This document shows positions 17,444 to 27,314 of a DNA stretch of 64,000 nt, piece by piece; position 1 is the stretch's first letter, and every line of letters starts with the position of its first letter. A program made the position numbers and the translations under genes. Under the pieces are notes generated by a model. That model worked only from the letters and a program-made list of their open reading frames with translations, ran no database searches and had not been told where the DNA came from. Source of the DNA: Planococcus sp. PAMC 21323 (lineage in GTDB: Bacteria; Bacillota; Bacilli; Bacillales_A; Planococcaceae); contig NZ_CP009129.1 in assembly GCF_000785555.1 (NCBI RefSeq), forward strand, positions 2,666,001 to 2,730,000. Reading direction: 5' to 3'.

Positions 17444-18229
17444 CTAAACTTTAGTCTTTGCTTTATTTCTTTTTGCTATCCAACTTCCAACAGCAAATAA
17501 AAGAACCATAATCAAAACAGCTATGCCAATAGCTCCCCATAGACTTCCCCTATCAGGTGCGCCTGTTAACCACTCTATACCATATTGAGGGATCTTCACG
17601 GGGGAGAGCGTCCAGTTTAGTCCAAATAAACCATCAACTAATTGCAGGAGCAAATACGTAGCAAATGCTATTGCTGCAGCAAATCCGCTATTCGGCGCAA
17701 GTGCACTTGCGACCAGTACAAGTGTCATAATGAATAACACCCAAATACTATACGTTCCTACCAATTGAACGATTTTGACCCATTCAACTTCTCCAAAAAA
17801 TAAAAATGTGTAATAATAGCCTGACAGAAAACCAAGCCAGATACTGACTAAAGAAATAGTAGATGCCATCGCCCATTTGCTTAAAAAATAAGCTCTAAAT
17901 GACAGTGGTCGAACATATAGTAAAGTGGCAGTTCCACTTTTCCGTTCTCCGGCTATAGTTCCCATATAAGCTAAAATCAGCACGGCAACTCCAATCGTTT
18001 GGAATTGCTCCATGATTGCCGCTAGTATTTGTTCCGGGTTAGGTACTGGCAGTTCCAATACCGCACCTTCTGGTAATCCTCCAGAAGACTCCAAAATTTG
18101 TGGAAGAAAATAATTTATAGTAGGTTCAAGTATGCCTAAAAAGATAAAAATTGCAGGTATCCAGTATATTTTATAATTACGTGTATTTTCTAGCCATTCT
18201 TTTTTCAGTAGCATATAAAACTGGTTCAT
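17444..18229 (-). CDS. yxlG: ABC-2 type permease (YxlG-like)
   Basis: 261 residues with six predicted membrane segments and the intracellular AGERKSGTATLL motif of ABC-2 permeases. Its ATG overlaps the end of the ATPase gene by 4 nt. The set PLDc_N peptide - ATPase - permease matches the YxlE-YxlF-YxlG part of the B. subtilis sigY operon. The transported substrate is not known. Confidence 0.85.
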   Translation of the reverse strand: MNQFYMLLKKEWLENTRNYKIYWIPAIFIFLGILEPTINYFLPQILESSGGLPEGAVLELPVPNPEQILAAIMEQFQTIGVAVLILAYMGTIAGERKSGTATLLYVRPLSFRAYFLSKWAMASTISLVSIWLGFLSGYYYTFLFFGEVEWVKIVQLVGTYSIWVLFIMTLVLVASALAPNSGFAAAIAFATYLLLQLVDGLFGLNWTLSPVKIPQYGIEWLTGAPDRGSLWGAIGIAVLIMVLLFAVGSWIAKRNKAKTKV

Positions 18230-19107
18230 CGATCAGCAACCACCTTCAGAAAGATTTCCTCTAAAGAAGCCTCTTGAAATTCGACCCCTCTAACATCTTG
18301 CTCGGCAATAGATAAAGCATGGAGAACTTGCTGCATAGTTGGTCCTGCTTCAGAAACCGGTATCAAAATAAGATTTGTTTTGACCTCATGTGCCCATAGC
18401 TGATTGCTCATAAACTCTAACGCTTGTGTATGGTTTCCGAATTTTATCCGGATAGAAGGGTCGGCATGCTTTTCCTTAACTTTCTCTAAAGAACCTTGCT
18501 CAATCAAAAATCCATCTTTCATAAACAATAGCTGATCCGTCATTTCTTCCGCATCATTTAAAATATGAGTTGAATATAAAATGGTCGTGTCTTGTTGTAA
18601 TGACTTTAACAAGTTCATAATTTCTCTACGTCCTGTTGGATCTAATGCCGATATTGGCTCATCTAATAAAAGTAATTTCGGCTGATGAACAATTGCCTGC
18701 GCAAGACCTAAACGTTGCTTCATACCTCCGGAAAAACTTCCTATCTTTTTTGTTAAGGAAGTTTCAAGTCCTACAAATTCCAAAGTTTTCACTGCTTGCA
18801 ACCTTGCTTTTTTTGCTTCAATCCCACTTAGTTTAGCCGCCAATTCTGTAAATTCAATTGCTGTCAGCCAAGGAAAGAACTGGGGATATTGAGGAAGAAA
18901 GCCAATCGACAAATCTTTTTCCATCGTGATATTACCACTCGTCGGGGTTAACAAATTAGCCAACATCGACAAACTTGTTGTCTTCCCGGCTCCGTTTGGA
19001 CCAATCAATGCAGTAGAAGTCCCTGCTTCAAGTATGAAAGAAAAATCTTTAACAGCGTTTTCTTCGCCATAGCATTTCGTTAATTTCTCTACTTCTACTA
19101 TATTCAA
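18226..19107 (-). CDS. yxlF: ABC transporter ATPase (YxlF-like)
   Basis: 293 residues with Walker A GPNGAGKTT, signature SFSGGMKQR, Walker B LLLDEP and a C-terminal half typical of ABC-2 exporters. TTG 19107 is chosen as start: it follows GGGAGGAG, and its TTG overlaps the TGA of the preceding small gene. A longer frame reaches 19185 but has no ribosome site. Confidence 0.88.
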   Translation of the reverse strand: MNIVEVEKLTKCYGEENAVKDFSFILEAGTSTALIGPNGAGKTTSLSMLANLLTPTSGNITMEKDLSIGFLPQYPQFFPWLTAIEFTELAAKLSGIEAKKARLQAVKTLEFVGLETSLTKKIGSFSGGMKQRLGLAQAIVHQPKLLLLDEPISALDPTGRREIMNLLKSLQQDTTILYSTHILNDAEEMTDQLLFMKDGFLIEQGSLEKVKEKHADPSIRIKFGNHTQALEFMSNQLWAHEVKTNLILIPVSEAGPTMQQVLHALSIAEQDVRGVEFQEASLEEIFLKVVADR

Positions 19108-19298
19108 TAATTTCTCCTCCCAATTACAAAGTAAAGAATAGGTCCGAGAATATTGATGATGACAATAATAATCCCCCACATCCACTTTGGTCCATTTGGA
19201 TTAGGATTCTTCACTAAATCTACTAAAGCGAAAATCATTAAAGCAAATTGAATAATAAAAAGTGGCACTAAAGCCATAATCATTGTAGTTTGATCCAT
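19104..19298 (-). CDS. yxlE: Small PLDc_N-domain membrane protein (YxlE-like)
   Basis: 64 residues with two transmembrane helices (about 8-27 and 38-58) separated by NPNPNGPKWMWG, the signature of PLDc_N peptides. In B. subtilis YxlE is a negative regulator of the sigma factor SigY. Here no sigY, yxlC or yxlD gene lies beside it. It is the first gene of a three-gene operon. Confidence 0.85.
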   Translation of the reverse strand: MDQTTMIMALVPLFIIQFALMIFALVDLVKNPNPNGPKWMWGIIIVIINILGPILYFVIGRRNY

Positions 19299-19323
19299 CG
19301 ATGAACCCTCCTTTCTATACCCC

Positions 19324-20007
19324 TTACCATTTCAATGATAAAAAAATATTTGTTAGAGAAGCTTTCTCAGCTTCTCCAATACTCCACTGATTTATCTCTT
19401 TTCGCATACTATCTTTTGTACCAAAACCTTTTACGAAGCCGTTTAATCGAGCCGCAAATATTGAGTCTACTAGCATTTCGCTGTTTGGATAAAGTGCTGT
19501 AAGCTGGTCAATCGCCTTCGGGTAGCGTTTTAAATAATATTTTTGATGGCGCTCTTCAGCTAGAGTAAACTGAGTAAAAGGAGCAATTTCCGTTTCTATC
19601 ATTTCACCTAGTTCTACTTCCATTTCTTTTCGAATCGCTTCTATCATTTGTCTTTGTTCATCGTTGTGATAATGAAGTAAAGAAATATACTGTCTTCCTT
19701 TGTAATTATCTCGATTCGGGTAATGGTTTCGCCAAAACTCTCTCAGAATATCTGTATAGCTAACCACCTGTGGATCAAATTCGATTTGGATTGTTTCTGT
19801 GTGGTCGCCCATCTTTCGGTAAGTCGGCACCAATGATGTTCCACCTGCAAATCCGACACGCGTTCGCATAATCCCCGACATACTACCAAACCGCGCTTCT
19901 GGCCCCCAAAAACATCCCATTCCAAAAGTCGCGTTTTCCCAATTTTCTTGATTTGAATAAATCCCTTTTTCGATTGTCTCGATAGTCATTTGTTGATTTA
20001 TCATCAT
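19324..20007 (-). CDS. msrA: Peptide methionine sulfoxide reductase A
   Basis: 227 residues that repair S-methionine sulfoxide. The catalytic GMGCFWGPE carries Cys32, and TRVGFAGG and the YHNDEQRQ region are typical. The protein is longer than the core family by a C-terminal tail. ATG 20007 follows GGGGAGGAG; the TTG at 20025 lies inside that site. No msrB is adjacent. Confidence 0.9.
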   Translation of the reverse strand: MMINQQMTIETIEKGIYSNQENWENATFGMGCFWGPEARFGSMSGIMRTRVGFAGGTSLVPTYRKMGDHTETIQIEFDPQVVSYTDILREFWRNHYPNRDNYKGRQYISLLHYHNDEQRQMIEAIRKEMEVELGEMIETEIAPFTQFTLAEERHQKYYLKRYPKAIDQLTALYPNSEMLVDSIFAARLNGFVKGFGTKDSMRKEINQWSIGEAEKASLTNIFLSLKW

Positions 20008-20158
20008 GACAATCTCCTCCCCCAAAAATCTAGTAGCAAATACTATACAGCTTGCTGTCTTCCACTTAAAATTACTGTAACAAGACGTCTTAGAAAATGC
20101 ATGATTTAAGCACTGCTTTGCTATGTATTTGCGTAGAAAAAGAAAGTAGGTAGAAATA

Positions 20159-20743
20159 ATGGAAAATCGCAGAAAAGAGATTATTGCTTATTTCAGAGAA
20201 ATGGATCGCAGCTATTTCATGGATTCCAATAAAGATCTTGCGTCATTCGACCATGCCCTGCCCATCGGATTTGAACAAACCATCTCACAGCCATCACTCG
20301 TTCTTGAAATGACCTTAGCACTCGATCTTCAACCAGGTCATAAAGTGCTTGAGCTAGGAACAGGTTCAGGTTTTCAAACTACATTACTAGCTGCTTTCGC
20401 AGATTCTGTCTTTACCATTGAACGAATTGAAGAATTACACAACCGTGCGAAAGAACGATTAGCTCGGTTAACGATCAAAAATGTCCACTTTAAGTTGGGT
20501 GATGGCAGCGAAGGCTGGCAAGAACAAGCTCCATTCGATCGAATTATGGTAACCGCAGCCGCTTCTAAAGTGCCAAAGGAATTGCTTGAGCAATTAAATA
20601 ACGGAGGGAAGATGGTCATTCCAGTTGGTACATCTGTTGACCAAGAATTACTGTTAATCGAAAAAGATAGTAAAGGACAACTTCACACGACGTCTTTAAA
20701 CAAAGTCTTATTCGTTCCGTTAAAAGGAAAGTATGAAATTTAA
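20159..20743 (+). CDS. Protein-L-isoaspartate O-methyltransferase-like protein
   Basis: 194 residues of the PCMT family. The SAM-binding motif I is VLELGTGSGFQ, followed by IERIEELHNRAKERL and DRIMVTAA. ISQPSLVLEM corresponds to the family motif around residues 40-50. It would repair isoaspartyl residues or act as a related methyltransferase. It stands alone. Confidence 0.82.
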   Translation: MENRRKEIIAYFREMDRSYFMDSNKDLASFDHALPIGFEQTISQPSLVLEMTLALDLQPGHKVLELGTGSGFQTTLLAAFADSVFTIERIEELHNRAKERLARLTIKNVHFKLGDGSEGWQEQAPFDRIMVTAAASKVPKELLEQLNNGGKMVIPVGTSVDQELLLIEKDSKGQLHTTSLNKVLFVPLKGKYEI

Positions 20744-20745
20744 TC

Positions 20746-20786
20746 AAACAAGGGGCAAACTCATTTTTTGAGCTTGCCCCTTGTTT
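20746..20786. terminator. Bidirectional terminator
   Basis: aaacaaggggcaaactca / tgagcttgccccttgttt with one mismatch, between the convergent methyltransferase and C-S lyase genes. Confidence 0.88.
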
Positions 20787-20792
20787 GGTTCA

Positions 20793-21989
20793 TTACTTTT
20801 TCGAAATATCTTCAAATTCTTTCGCAATTCTCTCTAAAGCTTCTTGAATAAGTGGTCGTGGTGAAGGCGTGCAAATTCGTTGATAAAACTCGCCTTCTTC
20901 ACCGAACATATCACCATCTTCTAACAAGACATTAGCTTTATTATAAATCCGGTCGTGAATCTCTTTTGCCGAGATGCCGTACTCACTAAAGTCTAACCAC
21001 ATAATGTACGTACCTTCTGGTATCTCTACTTTAACTTGTGGCATCTTTTCTGCTAGAAATTCCTTTATATAAGTCATCGTGCCATCAACATAGTCTTTTA
21101 GCTGCTCTAACCAATCTTCGCCTTCCGTATAAACAGCGATTAATGCTGCAATCGCAAATGGTGATGCTAATTGCATGCCCATTTCAGTAGAGAATTTCGT
21201 ACGCAACTCTTCATCAGAAATAACGACATTGGTGCAATGAAGCCCAGCCACATTAAAGGTTTTATTGATAGCTGTGCATGTAATGATATGATCATTGTGC
21301 GCCGCTACTTTCGCCATTGGCACAAATTTTTCGCCACGACGAAGCAAATCTCCATGAATTTCATCCGCCACAATTAAGACATTGTGTTCATGACAAATAG
21401 CAGCCATCTTTTGGAGTTCTTTTTCGTTAAAATTTCTTCCTGTCGGATTGTGTGGGTTGCAAAGGATAAACATCTTGGTGTTGTCGTCTTTTGCTTTAGT
21501 TTCAAAATCCTCAAAATCGATTGAATAGTAGCCAGCGTCATCTTTTGTCAATGCATTGTTGACGACGTGTCGATTATTCCCTTCAATGACAGAAGTAAAA
21601 GGTGGATAGACAGGTCGTTGAATCATGATGCCGTCTTCTGCATTCGTAAATGCTTTAACAGCAATGTTCAACGCATGAATAGTTCCAGGACTGTAAACAA
21701 TATGCTCTTTTTCTATAGTCCAGTCATGTCGTTTTTTCATCCAAGTTTGAATCGCATTAAAGTATTCTTCGGGAAAAACAGAATAGCCATAGATTCGGTG
21801 ATCAACTGTTTTGTGCAATGCGTCGACTAATGGTTGCGGTACTGGTAAATCCATATCCGCTGTAAATAACGGAATGGTATCTTCATCGTATCTTTCTGTC
21901 AGCCCGAATTGTTTAATCAATTCTTCGCCGTCCCATTTCAAAGAGTAAGTGCCTCTTCTATTAATCATTTCGTCAAAGTTATAGTTCAT
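20793..21989 (-). CDS. patB: MalY/PatB-family C-S lyase (cystathionine beta-lyase)
   Basis: 398 residues of fold-type I PLP enzyme. Motifs are PLFTADMDLPVP at the N-terminus, NPHNPTGR, VADEIHGDL and the PLP lysine Lys243 in AINKTFNVAGL. Family members cleave cystathionine or cysteine conjugates to a thiol, ammonia and pyruvate. It is monocistronic with a GGGAG site. Nearby sulfur genes start 3 kb away and are not in the same unit. Confidence 0.9.
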   Translation of the reverse strand: MNYNFDEMINRRGTYSLKWDGEELIKQFGLTERYDEDTIPLFTADMDLPVPQPLVDALHKTVDHRIYGYSVFPEEYFNAIQTWMKKRHDWTIEKEHIVYSPGTIHALNIAVKAFTNAEDGIMIQRPVYPPFTSVIEGNNRHVVNNALTKDDAGYYSIDFEDFETKAKDDNTKMFILCNPHNPTGRNFNEKELQKMAAICHEHNVLIVADEIHGDLLRRGEKFVPMAKVAAHNDHIITCTAINKTFNVAGLHCTNVVISDEELRTKFSTEMGMQLASPFAIAALIAVYTEGEDWLEQLKDYVDGTMTYIKEFLAEKMPQVKVEIPEGTYIMWLDFSEYGISAKEIHDRIYNKANVLLEDGDMFGEEGEFYQRICTPSPRPLIQEALERIAKEFEDISKK

Positions 21990-22083
21990 GTGAAACTCCC
22001 TTTCTTCCAGATCGGTTAGTTTACTGCTTCATTGATTATCGAAGAAATACGTGTGCTAGTTCAACTAAACCAGCTTCTGAATT

Positions 22084-24192
22084 TTAGAATTCCATTTTCA
22101 ACTTTCCTTCTTCCAAAACAAGTTTCGCATTAAATTTCTTGCCATTTTTTGAAACAAAACCTTTAATGACAGGTGTCTTGCCTTTCGTACACAAATATTC
22201 GATTTGCTTGGCTGTTAATCGCTTTTTAAGGAATGTTGCCGGAAAAGACTGCTTGCAACCATTTGCGTATTCCGTACAATTATAAGAACCTCTTCGTGAC
22301 ACAATCATCCCTGTTTTGCACCTTGGGCAAAGCGCGATTTCGTCTTTTGCGTCAGGCGTTGCTAGTTGTGCTGGCAATCCATTTTTCTGCATTTGAGCCG
22401 GAACTTCATCGAGCAACTTCTGAATAAATTTTCCGATGGTAGCTAAGAAAACTTCAGCTGAACCTTCTCCGCGCCCAATTTTCTTTAAATAGGTTTCCCA
22501 TTTTGCTGTCATAGATGGACTAGACAATAAGTTACCCTCGATCGATTGACATAAAATACGCCCTTTTCCCGTAATCGAAACAATATTTTTCGTAACCGAA
22601 ATATATTCATGGCGCTTGATGGTTTCAATAATGCCACTTCTTGTCGCCTCAGTACCAAGACCTTCGATTTCTTTCAAAATCTCTGTGTCTTCTACGTCTT
22701 CAACAAACTTCCCGCAAGTCTTCATCATTGCGATTAATTGTCCTTCTGTATAAGGTTTTGGTGGCGTCGTCATGCTTTCTTTTATATCAATGGTACTCAT
22801 TACGCGCTCTTGCTCATGCAATTCCGGCAACGAAGGCTCTTGCTTTGCTTCTTTAGCAACAGCAAATAGCTCTTTCCACCCTTTTTCAAGCTCCGTTTTC
22901 CCGGTCGTCAAAAAAGGTAAGCCTTTAACTTCTGTCGTTACTTTCGTTTCAGCATAACGATAATCTTTGTGGAACATCGCGAGTGTTGTGCGCAACACTT
23001 CCTCATACAAATTACGCTCATCTTTTGCTAATCCTTCAATTTTGCGCGCTGTCGGTATCGTTTTAGTCGGAATGATGGCATAATGCTCTTGAACTTTAGA
23101 ACTGTCTACAAAACGCTTTTTAGGCGTTTTTGATGCGATTGGAAATGGCGCATGGATGATTTGCTGGTACTTCTCTACTTGCCCTGCCAAATAACTAAAT
23201 TCACCAGGCGTAATATGTTGTGTATCGGTTCTCGGGTAACTAACCAATTTTTTCTCATAAAGACCTTGCATCACAGATAACACTTTCGCCGGACTATATT
23301 TCCACTTGCGATTGGCTGCTGCCTGCAAAGTAGATAACGAATGAAGTTGAGGAGGCGGCGTTCGTTTTTCAGCCGTTTTGACTTGTGTCACAACGCCCTC
23401 CTCTTTAGCTCCAATTGCATGCTTAGCAAGCAATTCCTCTGCTTCTTTACGCTCTTTTGCTCGCAACTTTACTTTGCCTTTGTAGCGACCTTTTTCTGCA
23501 ACAAATAGACTCTCAATTTCATAAAAAGGTTCTGGCACAAATGCTTCAATTTCTTTTTCGCGCTGATAAATCAAAAAAACAGTAGGCGTCTGAACACGAC
23601 CAATAGCGAATACTTCGCGTATGCCCTTTTCTTGAAGCAATAACGAATACAAACGAGATCCATTCATGCCAACAAGCCAATCGCTAATTTGACGCGCTTT
23701 TGCTTCTTGATACAATAACAAGTCTTGCTGGTTATCCCGCAACTCTTGAAAACCTTTTCTAACTTCATCTGCTTCTAATGAATTAATCCACAAGCGTTTA
23801 ATTTTTTTGTTCTTGGCACCTGTATGGTAGTAAATACTATAAAATATATTAGATCCTTCCCGATCAACATCACATGCGTTGATGACCGTATCGGTTTGAA
23901 ATATTAACTTTTTAATAATGCCAAATTGCTGTGCTTTGCCTCGCGCTATTTGAAATTGATAATTGCTCGGCAAAATTGGCAACGCAGCTAACGACCATTT
24001 TCCCCACTTAGGATCATAAGCCTTTGGTTCTTTTAACTCCACAAGATGGCCAATTCCCCAAGTGATATAAGCGCCTTCCGGAAAAATCGGATCTGGTGCA
24101 ATTTCAATAAAGCCATCGCGTTTCGTTGACTTGAACGCCTCAGCATAGGCTTTGGCCTGGCTCGGTTTTTCAGCGAGTATCACTGGTTTCAT
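22084..24192 (-). CDS. topB: DNA topoisomerase III
   Basis: 702 residues of type IA topoisomerase. The TOPRIM acidic residues are in NACDVDREG (105-113), and the active-site Tyr319 is in VSYPRTDT. IGRVQTP and ATRSGIIETI are standard. The C-terminus has a zinc-ribbon CPRCKTG...CTEYANGC and a topo C-terminal repeat. It decatenates and unwinds single-stranded regions in replication and repair. It is monocistronic. Confidence 0.93.
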   Translation of the reverse strand: MKPVILAEKPSQAKAYAEAFKSTKRDGFIEIAPDPIFPEGAYITWGIGHLVELKEPKAYDPKWGKWSLAALPILPSNYQFQIARGKAQQFGIIKKLIFQTDTVINACDVDREGSNIFYSIYYHTGAKNKKIKRLWINSLEADEVRKGFQELRDNQQDLLLYQEAKARQISDWLVGMNGSRLYSLLLQEKGIREVFAIGRVQTPTVFLIYQREKEIEAFVPEPFYEIESLFVAEKGRYKGKVKLRAKERKEAEELLAKHAIGAKEEGVVTQVKTAEKRTPPPQLHSLSTLQAAANRKWKYSPAKVLSVMQGLYEKKLVSYPRTDTQHITPGEFSYLAGQVEKYQQIIHAPFPIASKTPKKRFVDSSKVQEHYAIIPTKTIPTARKIEGLAKDERNLYEEVLRTTLAMFHKDYRYAETKVTTEVKGLPFLTTGKTELEKGWKELFAVAKEAKQEPSLPELHEQERVMSTIDIKESMTTPPKPYTEGQLIAMMKTCGKFVEDVEDTEILKEIEGLGTEATRSGIIETIKRHEYISVTKNIVSITGKGRILCQSIEGNLLSSPSMTAKWETYLKKIGRGEGSAEVFLATIGKFIQKLLDEVPAQMQKNGLPAQLATPDAKDEIALCPRCKTGMIVSRRGSYNCTEYANGCKQSFPATFLKKRLTAKQIEYLCTKGKTPVIKGFVSKNGKKFNAKLVLEEGKLKMEF

Positions 24193-24329
24193 GTGCGTCT
24201 CCCTTTCCTTTTGACCTTACTCTTATTGTACCCCTACAATAGAAGAATCAAAGCAAAAAGACATTTTTCTAAAAAATGAGGTATAGTAGATTTTAACCTA
24301 AAGAGACACTGACAAAGGAGTCGTTCATA

Positions 24330-25007
24330 ATGAATAACAAAACTGCTTTACTAGCAGGAGCCGGTGGACTGGTTGGCAACGAAATGCTCCATATCCTATT
24401 AACCAGCTCACACTATAGCCATATTAAAATATTGGTTCGTCACCCGCTCGAAATCACTCATGAGAAACTGGAACAAATTACGACTGATTTCGATAAACTA
24501 GACGAGTATGTTCAACATTTTGATGTAGATGATGTTTATTGCTGTCTCGGCACAACCATTAAAAAAGCGGGATCACAAGAAGCATTCAAAAAAGTAGATT
24601 ATAACTATCCCCTTAAAATGGCTGAATTAGCAGCGTCACAACAAGCAAAAAACTTTTTAGTCATTACAGCATTAGGCGCTGACTCTACTTCCAAAGTTTT
24701 TTATAGCCGTACGAAAGGTCAACTTCAATTGCGTCTAAAGAAACTAGGATTGACTGCGCTCCATATTTTCCAGCCTTCTTTACTATTAGGTGAGCGCAAA
24801 GAATTTCGCTTAGGCGAAAAAGCAGCTTCGTCGCTAAGCCCCCTTTTCAGTCGCTTTTTGAAAGGGAAAATGGAAAAATACAAACCTGTCGAAGCTAAAT
24901 CAGTAGCATTAGCAATGTATGAAGTCGCTCAAATTGAGCGAACAGGAAACTACACTTATCCGTCCGATCGAATCGAAATTATAAGTAGAAAAAGCGCTGA
25001 AATATAA
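24330..25007 (+). CDS. Atypical SDR, NAD(P)-binding protein (HTATIP2-like)
   Basis: 225 residues. The N-terminal glycine-rich motif LLAGAGGLVGNEML binds NAD(P). CCLGTTIKKAGSQEAFKKVD, VITALGAD and YSRTKGQLQ place it among atypical SDRs similar to Tip30/HTATIP2. No substrate is known. It ends at a strong terminator. Confidence 0.8.
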   Translation: MNNKTALLAGAGGLVGNEMLHILLTSSHYSHIKILVRHPLEITHEKLEQITTDFDKLDEYVQHFDVDDVYCCLGTTIKKAGSQEAFKKVDYNYPLKMAELAASQQAKNFLVITALGADSTSKVFYSRTKGQLQLRLKKLGLTALHIFQPSLLLGERKEFRLGEKAASSLSPLFSRFLKGKMEKYKPVEAKSVALAMYEVAQIERTGNYTYPSDRIEIISRKSAEI

Positions 25008-25008
25008 A

Positions 25009-25042
25009 AAAAAGAGGACGCCTTTAAAAGGCGTCCTCTTTT
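25009..25042. terminator. Bidirectional terminator
   Basis: aaaagaggacgcctt / aaggcgtcctctttt. It serves the SDR gene and the end of the sulfur operon. Confidence 0.9.
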
Positions 25043-25045
25043 ACA

Positions 25046-25822
25046 TTAAAGAATATCTGTCCAGATTTTAATAGCTGTACCCAAAATCAATAAGGCCAAA
25101 ATCCATTGAAGATATTTCGTATTCATTTTTTGTCCGAGCTTAGCTCCAAGTGGCGCTGCAATAATACTTGCCACAATCATAATAGATGCCGGACCGTACA
25201 AAATCTGGTCTGTAATAATTTTTCCGACGGTCGCACCGATTGATGACAAGAACGTAATAGCAAGGGAAGTTGCAATTGTCATCCGCGTTGGGATTTTCAA
25301 TACAATGAGCATAATTGGTACCAAGATAAAGGCACCCGCTGCGCCTACAATTCCTGCTGCAATTCCGACCGCAAACGCTAATCCTGCGGCTAGCCATTTA
25401 TTGAATGTAACTTGATCAAGCGGAATATCATCCACGCCTTTTTTAGGCATGAACATCATCACTACAGCAATTGTTGCTAATACAGCATAGACAATATTAA
25501 TCGCTTGCTCAGACAACATGGTTGACCCGTAGCCACCGATAAAGCTACCGACTAAAATAGCACCACCCATATAAGCGATTAATGTTTTATTTAAATAGCC
25601 GCTACCACGATATGCCCAAACTCCGGCGATCGTTGCGAAAAAGACTTGGATGGCACTAATACCTGATACTTCGTGGGCACTAAATGCTGTGAAACCCAGC
25701 ATTACTGGTATATAAAGCAACATCGGGTATTTGATAATCGAGCCGCCGATTCCTACCATTCCGGAAATAAAAGAACCAACAAAGCCGATGAGAAATATAA
25801 CAATGATAAAATCTATGCTCAT
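25046..25822 (-). CDS. TauE/SafE (TSUP) family sulfur-compound permease
   Basis: 258 residues, eight predicted membrane helices in two repeats. The repeats start with [16 protein letters not shown] and [21 protein letters not shown] proteins move sulfite, thiosulfate, sulfoacetate and related anions. Last gene of the sulfur operon, so it probably exports the sulfite or thiosulfate that persulfide oxidation yields, as TauE does in the staphylococcal cst locus (inference). Confidence 0.88.
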   Translation of the reverse strand: MSIDFIIVIFLIGFVGSFISGMVGIGGSIIKYPMLLYIPVMLGFTAFSAHEVSGISAIQVFFATIAGVWAYRGSGYLNKTLIAYMGGAILVGSFIGGYGSTMLSEQAINIVYAVLATIAVVMMFMPKKGVDDIPLDQVTFNKWLAAGLAFAVGIAAGIVGAAGAFILVPIMLIVLKIPTRMTIATSLAITFLSSIGATVGKIITDQILYGPASIMIVASIIAAPLGAKLGQKMNTKYLQWILALLILGTAIKIWTDIL

Positions 25823-25845
25823 TTTACATCACCTTTCTAAAAGGG

Positions 25846-25872
25846 AAAAGGGTACCGTACCGATACCCTTTA
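25846..25872 (-). terminator. Hairpin between tusA-like gene and TauE gene
   Basis: aaagggta / tacccttt around a 10-nt loop. It could reduce transcription into the TauE gene. It resembles the CstR operator arms inverted, so a regulatory role is also possible. Confidence 0.4.
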
Positions 25873-25881
25873 ATCCATCTA

Positions 25882-26109
25882 TTAGCCTTTCTTAATCCAG
25901 AATTTAAAGACGTCGCCCTCTACTTGTGATTCCATTAGTTCGTGTCCACCTGATTTTGCCCATGCAGCTAAATCAGCTTGTGCGCCTTTATCAGTAGCTA
26001 AAATTTCAAGAACTTCGCCACTCTCCATTGTTTTCATTTCTTTTCTTGTTTTTACGATTGGCATTGGACATGCTAATCCTTTTGCATCTAATACTTTAGT
26101 TGAGTTCAT
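25882..26109 (-). CDS. TusA-like sulfur carrier protein
   Basis: 75 residues, a single TusA/SirA domain with the persulfide-carrying cysteine in GLACPMPIV and the TDKGAQADLAAW helix. It is very similar to the N-terminal half of the TusA-rhodanese gene two genes upstream, so the pair looks like a duplication. ATG 26109 follows AAAGGAGAG. Confidence 0.92.
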   Translation of the reverse strand: MNSTKVLDAKGLACPMPIVKTRKEMKTMESGEVLEILATDKGAQADLAAWAKSGGHELMESQVEGDVFKFWIKKG

Positions 26110-26147
26110 CAATATCTCTCCTTTGAGTTGTTTGTAATTTTTTTTAC

Positions 26148-27275
26148 TTAACGTACTGCGCAGCGATTAGGTCCAATTTCCATTTCGCGCTGTATTTCTT
26201 CATCTGGTGTGATCTGACCCATGTTTGTTTTGCGAATATCTTCGTATGCATTTGGTTGCGGCGGCAAGTTTTTTGTCACCATGTCACGGAATTCTTGCTC
26301 ATCCGAAATGTTCAACCCGTGGTTTTCTTTAAACAAATCACCTAATTTTTTAGCCACGCTACCGTCTTCATTTAATTCATCAATAATCATGAAATGAGCG
26401 GGAAGAACAATAAGGTCATTTGCTAGATCCGGATAACGTGAATAAAGTGATTCTCTCAAATCGCCTACCCAGTCCTCAGCAAGACCTGCAAGATCCGGAC
26501 GTCCGATTGAATCAATGAATAGAATATCTCCAGTCAACAAGTACTTGCTATCTACGATAAACGAAGTAGAGCCGATTGTGTGACCTGGTGAGTAAAGTGC
26601 TTCAATTTCAAGTTTCGAGTTGCCTATTGCCACTTCTAGACCGTTTTCTAAAGCCGCGTATTCAAATACGACTCCTTCTGCATCTTTTGACGGCAAGTAA
26701 TATGTTGCACCTGTTGCTTCTGCAATTGCACGACCGCCAGAAATATGATCGGCGTGTAAGTGTGTATCAAATACGTGTTTGATTGTTGCGCCTTTTTCTT
26801 GCGCGAAGTCCAAGAAGATGGTTGCCATGCGAGTTGCATCGACTACAGCGGCTTCTCCTTCAGAGATTACCATATAAGACAGGCATCCCTTACCAAGACG
26901 TACAAATTGATATAATTCTCCGCCGTTGCTCAATTCACCGACTTTTACTGGTTCCAGATGCTCACTCCAGGCTTTCATACCACCTTCAAGATAAGCTGTT
27001 TGAACACCTTCTTCTGACAGCATTTCCGCTACCATAATAGAAGATCCTTCTTTTGCACAGACGACTAAAATATCTCTGTCTGTCGGCAATTCTGAAACCA
27101 CTTCTTCGACGCCGTCCAATAAATCGAAATAAGGTATATTCAAATACTGGATATTGCCACCTTCAATTTTCCAATCTGCGAAGGCATCACCATTTCGTAC
27201 ATCTAAGATGAATAATGATTGGTTATTTACAACCTTTTTTGCTACTTCACTTGCTGTCATTGCTGTTACCGTCAT
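26148..27275 (-). CDS. Rhodanese + persulfide-dioxygenase-like MBL protein
   Basis: 375 residues. Residues about 5-110 are a rhodanese domain with Cys73 in VVCAKEGSS. From about 118 an ETHE1/CstB-like metallo-beta-lactamase fold follows with HLHADH (172-177), [18 protein letters not shown] and LPAHF. Such enzymes oxidise persulfide to thiosulfate or sulfite. In staphylococcal CstB the rhodanese is at the C-terminus, so the order here is reversed. Ribosome site CTGGAGG overlaps a possible CstR half-operator. Confidence 0.9.
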   Translation of the reverse strand: MTVTAMTASEVAKKVVNNQSLFILDVRNGDAFADWKIEGGNIQYLNIPYFDLLDGVEEVVSELPTDRDILVVCAKEGSSIMVAEMLSEEGVQTAYLEGGMKAWSEHLEPVKVGELSNGGELYQFVRLGKGCLSYMVISEGEAAVVDATRMATIFLDFAQEKGATIKHVFDTHLHADHISGGRAIAEATGATYYLPSKDAEGVVFEYAALENGLEVAIGNSKLEIEALYSPGHTIGSTSFIVDSKYLLTGDILFIDSIGRPDLAGLAEDWVGDLRESLYSRYPDLANDLIVLPAHFMIIDELNEDGSVAKKLGDLFKENHGLNISDEQEFRDMVTKNLPPQPNAYEDIRKTNMGQITPDEEIQREMEIGPNRCAVR

Positions 27276-27281
27276 ACAAAA

Positions 27282-27297
27282 TTACCTCCAGGGGTAT
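27282..27297 (-). promoter_or_regulatory. Possible degenerate CstR operator over the MBL ribosome site
   Basis: On the plus strand TTACCTCCAGGGGTAT: the right arm GGGGTAT matches the operators near cstR, the left arm matches at 5 of 7 positions. It covers the ribosome binding site of the rhodanese-MBL gene. Confidence 0.35.
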
Positions 27298-27314
27298 ATA
27301 TTTGATTAAAATTT

